Positions 32,701-41,700 of a stretch of 64,000 bases of DNA are shown here, one piece after another. The DNA comes from Dermatemys mawii (taxonomy: Eukaryota; Chordata; Testudines; Dermatemydidae). The stretch spans positions 17,229,096-17,293,095 of the forward strand of contig ML677335.1 in assembly GCA_007922305.1 (NCBI GenBank), given 5' to 3'. Positions within the stretch are counted from its first letter, which is position 1; each line of letters starts with the position of its first letter. A program made the position numbers and the translations under genes. The notes beneath the pieces are model-generated. The model saw nothing but the letters and a program-made list of their open reading frames with translations. It had not been told where the DNA came from and ran no database searches.

Positions 32701-35700
32701 TTTCTGAAAATAAAACCTTTTTTCTCAAATATTTTTACATACCGGTTAAAGTTTTTCCTTTATATGCCTTCTCAGTTTGCTAAACTTGCTGCTGCTAACT
32801 GTACTTCCAAAGACCCTGATAGAGTTAATCTCTCTTGGCTCAGGTCTCGCTACCTTCCTAGGTTTCTCTTTACCACCCCGTTCCCCTGCCTTTCCTCACT
32901 TCGGCTTTCTCTCTTTGTTTTAAATTGTAAAAGTTATACTTTTTACAGAAAACTCCAAAAGACGAAGAAATTGAAAACAAACAAACAAAATATATACCCA
33001 AGAAAAAAAAGAAAACAAGGTAAAAACTTTACTTTAAATAAATCCAGTAAATTAATTATTTTAACTCTTCAGGAATGCAACAACTGGAATTACTCCTAAC
33101 TTTCTTGAAGATATGGTTGCCAAGCAACAGAAATGCACACTCTGCTTCTAATCCTAACCACTCACTATTATTTGAACCATGTTTTTTTCTAATTTTCATA
33201 GACCAGTGTTTTAAAATAATGTTAAATATAAAGTAATGCAAAATTCCTTGTTACCAAATTAATACAATAAATTTGGCAAATATTAATATATTTGTATCCA
33301 TTGTGACAAAGCTCCAAGTCTGTACTTGTGGGTCCTGCGCTTCCTGGCAGATTTAGGGGCCTCAGAAACTCATCTAGGCCCCAGAGTGACCTCCCTTTCT
33401 CAGTAATAATTGGCAAAAGTCACCACCTAGTGAGTTGCCTTCATCACAGGCCAGTATGGAAGATGGAAAAAAGGGGGGAGCCCAGGCCCGCCCTCTACTC
33501 CAGACTCCAGCCCAGGGACCCTAATAGTATCAGCTAAGATGGCTGACCTTTTAGGCACAAAACACAATACAATTCCCTGGGCTACTTCCCCACAGCAGTC
33601 CCTGCTTCTTCAAACTCCACTTCACCCTTACCTCAGGGCTTCCTTCCTTCAGTATGATATGTTGTCCTACACTCAGTCTCACCAACAGCATAACTTCCTT
33701 CCACAGCTCCTGACACCCACACCCACCTGACTAACTGGGAGGTTTTTATCTGGTTTCAGCCAGTCCCTGATTGGCTTCAGGTGTCCCAATTAGGCTAGCT
33801 GTTTCTACTCCTTTCTAGAAGGTTCTTACTTGGCCCCAGTTGTCTTGATTGGCCTGGAGTAGCCTTTGTTTGGCTATCCAGGGAACAAGGACCTGCACAT
33901 CCTAAGGCTGATATACCTGCCTTCCAGCACTCTCCTATATCCTTCTGGTCTGACTCCGTCACACCATTTATATTAAAAGTTTTAAATAAGTAATAACGTG
34001 TTTATTCAAATGTTTAACCATTTTTATTTTTGTTTGCCTTATTTTGTAGTTATGAATAGGATTCTGGCACCATTTGTTTTTAATTGTAAGTTTGTCCTGT
34101 ATGTCTTGTGTTGTATGTTGTGTGTGTCACATGACTATTTTTTTAAATTTATTTTTATTTTGTTGCAACAAAAGTCAATTTTATACTATTTTTAAAATAT
34201 ATGTATATGTAGTACCACACTATTTTAAGATCATGACTGAGCTATAATCATAGTATTATTAGCACCAAATTTTTGGGGCAAAATTCAAAAAGGTTTCAGT
34301 TACAAATATATGTACATATATTTCTGCCTCAACAAATACTGCAATTGCAAACAAAAAGAATTCTCTTTTATCAATCACAGTTTCGTTTTTGAAGTTTTTT
34401 TATTTGTTAATCAAGAAGAAAAAAAGTAAGGGGAAACCCCAACATTAAGGTAAAGATAGTATTAACAAAATGTCAATTTCTTGTTTGGATTTTTTATAAA
34501 CTTGTTTGGATTTTTAAATATAGTTATAAGAATGTTTACAGATATAGAAGAATGATAGCAAAAATGTTTAAGAATAACAATTTATGCATAAACCTAACCA
34601 AACAATTTCAACAGGTTTCCACATTTCCAACAGGTTTCCACCTTTGGCTCCCAAACACAACAAAGTATCATGAAAGTTTATACCCTCAAACTATTTGCAT
34701 GAACCTGCATTTAAAATTTATTTTGGGTTTAATTTTAAAGTTGGTTTAATTTTATATGCTTTTTCCTTGCTATGTTATGTTAACAGGAAGCAGTGGTTGT
34801 TAAAATTTGTGCTTCTAAACAGTTAACAAGAATGAAATTGGTATCTCAAACAAATTAACTCCGAAAAACCTGGTGAAAATTATGTTATTAACTCTTTTGC
34901 TAACATAGAATGTCCAAAAAAAATTATTTTAGCAGTTAAGCATTATATTTAGTATACAATATTAGTAATTCAACTCAAATGAAAATGAATGTCTATACAA
35001 CAATTGGAAAAGCGTAGCTTGTGTTATAAAATACTTGATCCCTATTACATTGTCCTTATTACACTGTCAACAAACTAAGTTAAACTTTGTATTAAGTTAA
35101 GGTTACTGAAAACTAAAACAAAAAAGGAAAACAATACACAAAAATTTACTATGTTAACTAACAAAAGTTGTTTAAGTTGCATGCCACAGATTAAAGATGC
35201 TAGAAAATATCACACCCGGAAGACACCAGAAAATATCAGTATAGAGTGAAAAAACTCCAAGCATCAAGAAAAGAAAAATGAAGAGCTTTATATATAAGAG
35301 ACTGGTCAAATACACCTCTATCTATCATATATGGACAATTAAATTAACAACCAGCTAAAACCCACTAGCTGAACCAGGATAAACTGTCATTTAATTTCAA
35401 CTTGGTTACTGAGTAAAAACAACTGCATTATTGCTGTACTACTGTATTATCATTGTATTGTTGAATTACTGTTGTGTTGTTGATGTATTGTATTATTGCT
35501 GTACAACATTCACAATGTGCTTAACTTTGCTAAACTGTTTAACCAACACACAGGTATAAAATAACAAATGAATGGCAGCAAACAACATGAAGGCAAGGAA
35601 AAAACACAGTGGTAAACAAACAACAAATGTTATACAGTAACTACAAATTGGGTAAACAAATTCCCTGTTAGTACCAGTCATAATTTGGGTTACTGACACT

Positions 35701-38700
35701 GCATCCTAACTAAGACACGTTACTCAAAACAATCTTATACAGTGTCTGGATTCCAATATTATATCCTGACACAGCAATATTTAATAACTGCATGGTGCTT
35801 CGGATGACAATAAACCTGGCCCAGGTGCCTTCATACCTTACTAGACTCTGTGATGCTCTGCTTTTGTTCGATGATATCAGTCGGCTGCTTGCGTTTCCTC
35901 TGTGTGCTGTCTCAGCTCTGCAGATCGCTGACACAGCAGACCCAAGAGAACCCCCAAAGACCACAGAGTCTAGTAAGGTACGAAGGCACCTGGGCCAGGT
36001 TTATTGTCATCCGAAGCACCGTGCAGTTTCCCGTAGACTCTACAGGACATACTACGAGTCAGTGCTTGTCGTACAATGGACTCAGCTCAGTCAGCAGCAG
36101 GACCGCCACTGCCCCCTAGGCTGGACAAAGACACTGCCCCAGGGTCGTATTCTTATACACAGGGACAAACAAGTTACACATCACTCCTGACACACTGAGG
36201 CACAGCCTCTCTACGCAACAGGGTGCATCCCCTCTACGTAGTAAGGTGCCGCCTCTCACCTTGTACAGGTTGGTTTGAGCAAAACAACTCTATCCACCAT
36301 ATTACCCTTTTGCCCCTGTCTTTAGGAGGGGTCAGTTTGTTCCTTGTTATCTGTATGGAATGTACCAGTGTTCTGGTACATCTTAGATCTGTGTCCTTTT
36401 GCAACATCAGCCCTTTCCTTGCCAACTTCTGTGAGCAGGGCCTGCCTCTAGCCCACAGCTTAACTTTGCTTTATGTTAGCAAATTCTTGACCATTACTTT
36501 AGATCAGGCCTTATGCTGGTCCTCTAATATCAGGGTCCATGTTTCAGGGCCTCATCTTACTAGAGATGTCAGGAACCAATTTGTTTGCATAGCTGAGACA
36601 AACAAAAATTGTTCTGAGAAAAGTTATCCAAACGTTGACAATTTCAGTTTAGAAAGTATTTCTGCCTTTAACTTTTAAGATAGGGAGAAAGGGAGTTAAT
36701 AACCAAAGTCCACATCCTGCTTTCAGTATCCTGTGGGGATGTAAATAGGATGCTATGGTACATCAGCTTGCATTCCTTCACGTACCTAACGTTGAGCCCT
36801 GTGAATGCGCAACATAGTACAGCTGCTTTTGTCCCGTTTTATTCATGGCAAAATAGAGAGCTGCTGGAATGTCATATTTACCCATCTCATCAAAACTACA
36901 GAGAGGAAACACAAAAGGCTTACAGGCATTAATTACAATCGCCCCAACTACATTCGTAAATCTCAAGTTCGTTAGCTAAGTAAAAGAGGAACTGTTCAGT
37001 TATTAAGTCGAACCATTTAGAAGTTTGGGTTCTTTGCCTCACTTTGCCTCCAGAGATCAAGGAAGAAGCATGTCTGCTCAGGAGACCTAAGATTAGTGGG
37101 ATGTGCCAGAGCACCAAGCCATGGGCCTGTTCCAGTGCCCATGAGGAACTACAGCTAGGACAACCCTTCAGTCTCATACCAGGTCTGACACTTGGACTCT
37201 GAATAGGTGGTTTGCTGCATTGTGATTGGTTGCCCATGCCATTTTATCCTCGCTCTCTCCTATCACTGCAGCCCTTCAGCTGCCCAATCTCACTATCACT
37301 GTCCAGTGTGCTTATCTGCCTTTTCTTCCTCCTCCCCTAACTCACCTCAATATCTGTTGACCTTTAACCACACCCTGCCCTTACTCCTTCAGTCTCTCCC
37401 CACCATTTCTCTTCCACCCTTCAGCCCTAATGAGTGCCCCTTCCCCTGTGGCTTTTTATCATCTTGTCCACCCTGCTTGTCGTTGTAGGGCACCTCCCAC
37501 CCCTTGGGTCATTACTGATCTGGGCTAGGTATGAACTAATAATGTGACAGGGAAAGACTTCACTATCCCATTATCTATCCCCCAGCCTAGCCAGTTCCAT
37601 TTTGGTAGTTCTCAATAATTCACTCTACCTGAACTCCCAGAACTTCTGTTGGTCAGGTTTAAGTGTCTTGTGTTTTGTAGACCAAGTGTTCCCTCTGCTG
37701 TTTCCCATCCAAACATCAAAGCCAGCATCTGCTAGCATGAAGCCCAGACTGTTGTTGTCCAGGTTTGAAATCCAGTGGGTAGCATCTCCTACAAGTGGAT
37801 GTTGCAAAAACACTATTGGCTTTTGCCCTGAAAAGAAAGAACATTTTATTAGGGCACAGCAGTAGCTACACGGTAGTGAAGGTTGTGTTGCAGAGTTTGC
37901 TTTAACAGGACTGTCATAAATATACACAGGGCAGTTGTACTGAATTGCCTTACCTGTAAGGGTTTAATCAGTTCAATTAACCCAGTTGGCACCTGGCCAG
38001 AAGGACCAATGGGGAAAGAAGATACTTTCAAATCTGGGAGGGTGGGAGGAGGTTATGCTCTCTTTTTTGGTTCCCTCTCTGGACGGAGAAAGAGAGACCA
38101 AAACATTGAATAGAAATGGAGCATGACTGGGTTTTTCATGCTGTTTTGATGAAAAGTGAATCAACAGAGAATGAATAAGAGCTCAAAATCACTTCTTTTG
38201 GCAATTTCCCACAGGGCTGTGTCACTTTTTGTACCGCTTTTGCAAGAAATCTAAAGCTCTGGGAACAGTTCTTTGCCCACATTGTTACTCCTCTGGTGCG
38301 GATTCCAAGAATAGGAGTTATACATTGGTACTTTCTGTCTATGAAGAATTTTAGAGCATTTGAATCTGAATGGCAAATTTGTGAGACTTACAGAGAGGTA
38401 ACAAAATGAATGAGAGAGCCTCTCCCCAAATATGCCTGCAATCTAGGGGAACAGTCCTTGAGTGGGGGAAGAGGAGACCTCAGGTTCAAATCTCCAGTCT
38501 AACTGAGGGTGAAATTCCTGTGTGTCACCAGGTGGCTGGCTCCTATAAATGAGCTATGCTGGATTTTCTGGTTTCAGAGCAATTTCATGTTGTTTGTGTA
38601 ATAAACCAGCTCCCAGGAGGTGTGCTGTAGAGGCAAGAGAACCTGTCATGGAGTTCTTGGGGTATCTGAAAGGAGAAAGAGAGGCAGGCTTACCTGGATT

Positions 38701-41700
38701 GCTGAAGAGCACTCCAGGTGAGGGCTACCCTATCACACTATGCCACAAACCCCAAATTAGAAGAAAGTTAAGGAGGAGTCTGGAGCTCTAGAACCCAGAT
38801 CTCTAATTAACTTAACAAACCCAACTTTATCACACTCCCACTCAGAGTGACGAAACCAGTTTGAATGATCTTTTCTCCAACCTCTGTAAACAACAGACCT
38901 TCCCCCAAAGCGGGGGATAGAACACTGCGTACTAGAGAATAGTTATGTAAATCATTGGGAAAGTATGAGTCCAGTCCTCCTCCATTGGCTGGTCTCCAAA
39001 AGGTGGGGCAGTTACCGATGGAGCTCAACACTAAAGGTCTAAAATAGGGATTGGAAGGCCTAGCCCTTCCGAGCCTGCTGCTGATCTATGTGGGAGGATG
39101 GCATTGTTGCATGTGAATCACACAGTGAAAAGGTCTCTTTAAAATAGGTCTTTGTACTGGAAAATGTGAGTAATCTGTAAATTAAAGTGTGACTCACCAA
39201 CTGAAATGTATATGTTGACACACACGTTGCTTGTGTAACCCATTGCTCAGTGTGTCCTCTGTGACTCTCTGGACCCAGTCCAAAGAGCAATGGCCACCAA
39301 CCAGTCAATCCTAAAGGATCTCCCAGTCGATCGCAATCTCCAGCGGGACAGTAGGGCTGCCACTAAGGCAGGGTCCCTGCCTGTCTGGGCTCCACACTGC
39401 TCCTGGAAGCAGCCAGCACGGGCCTGGGGGCATGGGTCTCCCTGCGCACGCTGCTCCTGCCTGAAGCATTGTTCCCACAGTTCCCATTGGCCAGGAACGG
39501 GGAGCTGTGGCAGGGCAGTGCTTGCAGAGAGGGGCAGCACACAGAGCCACATGCTGCCCGCATCCTCTCTCCTGGGGCCGCAGGGGCGCATTGGCCCCTT
39601 CTGGGAGTGGTGTCCGGCTGGGGTAGGCAGGGAGCCTTCCTTAGCAGCAGTCACGCTGCACCACTGCCCGGGAGCCACCAGAGGTAAGTGCTGCCCAGTG
39701 GGAGGCTGCACCCCAACCCCCAGCCCTGAGCTGCCTCCCAGAGCCAGCATCTCAAATCCCGTTCTCCACCCCAAGCCCCAGCCCTGAGCCCTATCTCCAG
39801 AGCCAGCACTCCTACCCCATCCTGCATCCCAAACCCTTTCCAGCATCCCAGGCTCCATCTCTGAACCCCCTCCCAGAACCAGCATTCCACCCCTTCCAGT
39901 ATCCCAGTTAGTGGAGCTCCCTTCTGCACACAAACTCCTTCTCAAAGCTAGTACCTTCACCCCCTCCGGCAACCCAACTCCCTGCCCAAGGCTCAGCCCA
40001 AAGCTCCCTCTCACACTGTGAACCCCACAGCCCCAGCCCAGAGCCCACACCTTCTATCCCTACCCCAGCCCGGTGAAAGCAAGTGAGGGTGGGGAAGAGA
40101 GAGTGACAGAGAGAGTGGACGATGGAGTGAGTGGGGCGGGGCTTTGGGGAAGGGGCAGAGAGGCTGAAAGCCCTTGAATATTCCACATAGCCAGGATGAG
40201 CCAGAGCCATGGAACCTGGAAACCCATGCTCTCCAGATGACCGCCATGTGAGCTAATGAATCTGGTACAGTTTGCCGTAATTGAAAACCATGAAACATGC
40301 AGCTGCATATACTCAAGTGCAAACTAGGGGACTGTTTTTAGAAACTTGGCCCACCAAGCCTTCCTTACTTCATACAAATAAATCATACCTGTGTTCCCAC
40401 TGTTCTTCCCACCAGGAATTCTGTTAACGCTAAGGATATATCCATCTTCTGTTGTAACTTCATATTCCTCACTGGGGTATCCATGGTATCTGATAATTTC
40501 AGTCTGCAGGGAGCCAAGTAAAGGCTTATTTATTTATATATATATAAATGAATATATATATAAGTGAATAAATGGAGATATATCTATCTATCTATCTCCA
40601 TTTATTCACATTGTGTGCGCACTGAGGTCTCTTGGAGGAAACATTGGTCCCAACCCACACATCCACTTGAGCTCTTGCTTAACACAGAAGGGATAGGGAG
40701 AAGGTGCCACCTTTGTGCTCTTCCAGTTCCCAGGGCTGCTGAGGACTAGTTCATTTCCCCAGGGTTCTAATCACGCTAGCTGGTAACAACCCGGAAGTGA
40801 TCACTGAAGCACAGCAAAGCCCTGAGCCCCCGCTTTAATCCCGGGGGAAAGATGGCCAGGAAGGGCTGTTGATGCAATATGCTGTAACACCACCATAGAA
40901 GGGCACCTGTGATTCACCTGGGTAATGAAGCCTCTACACCAGTAGACAGGGACTGATCGATCGCAATTCAGTGGTCGATCCTAGAGGATCTCCCAGTTGA
41001 TCGTGATCTCTGGTGGCATAGTGGGGCTGCCGCTAAGACAGGCTCCCTGTCTGCTCTGGCCCCACACTGCTCCTGGAAGTGCCGGGGACATGGTGGGGGG
41101 AAAGAGTCTCCCTCCACGCACTGTTCCTGCCTACAAGCACTGCCTCTGCAGCTCCCATTGGCCAGGAATGGGGAGCTGAGGCCAACGGGAGCTGCGGGGA
41201 CAGTGCTTGCAGAAAGGAGCAGCATGTGGAGCCACATACCACCTGCCCCAGGGCTGCAGAGGTGCATTGACCCTTTCTGGGAATGTCGTGGGGCAGGGTA
41301 GGCAGGGAGCGTGCCTTAGCGGCAGCCATGTTACATCACCAACCAGGAGCCGCCGGAGGTAAGTGCTTCTTGGCAGGAGGCCACATCCCAACCCCCAGCC
41401 CTGAGCCTCTCCTGGAGCACCCTGAACCCTCTCCTGCATCCCAAGCCCCAGCTCTGAGCCCCCTCCCGGAGCCAGCACCTCAAACCCCCTCCTGCACCCT
41501 AAACCCACTCCAGCACCCCAAGCCCCAGCCCTGAATCCCCTTCCAGAGCCAGTATCCTGTAGTCCCTCCTGCACTCCAACACTCTGCCCCAGTCTGGAGC
41601 CCCCTCCTGCACCGAAACTCCCTCCCAGAGCCTACACCCCATATCTCCTCTTGCACCCCAATCCCCTTCCCCAGGCTCATCCCAGAGCCCCCTCTCATAC

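Larger units (their letters stand above)
30826..36563 (+). mobile_element. Endogenous retrovirus with an inverted right LTR (LIPM intron 4)
   Basis: The unit has, in order: a forward LTR (30826-31564), a tRNA-Trp-type primer binding site, a gag-position open frame, an AT-rich region without recognisable pol or env, a 68-bp forward R fragment (35778-35845) and a full LTR in reverse orientation (35846-36563). AGATGT flanks the whole unit (30820-30825 and 36564-36569). A 6-bp duplication and a Trp primer site are features of alpha- and beta-like retroviruses. A family A solo LTR (33302-33963) was inserted later. The element is antisense to LIPM. It is defective: most of the genome is missing. 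Confidence 0.8.

Noticed and set aside
32638..33099. 153-codon frame after the gag-position ORF
   Set aside because: It is Lys/Phe-rich with no domain, ends in A-rich sequence, and reads like decayed DNA.
35792..36190. 132-codon open frame resembling another at 31199-31498
   Set aside because: The resemblance arises because both are the same strand of two inverted LTR copies; it is LTR sequence, not a gene.
39247..40050. 267-codon open frame on the - strand
   Set aside because: It lies wholly in a GC-rich repeat with a second copy at 40955-41810. The composition is low-complexity and no domain is visible.
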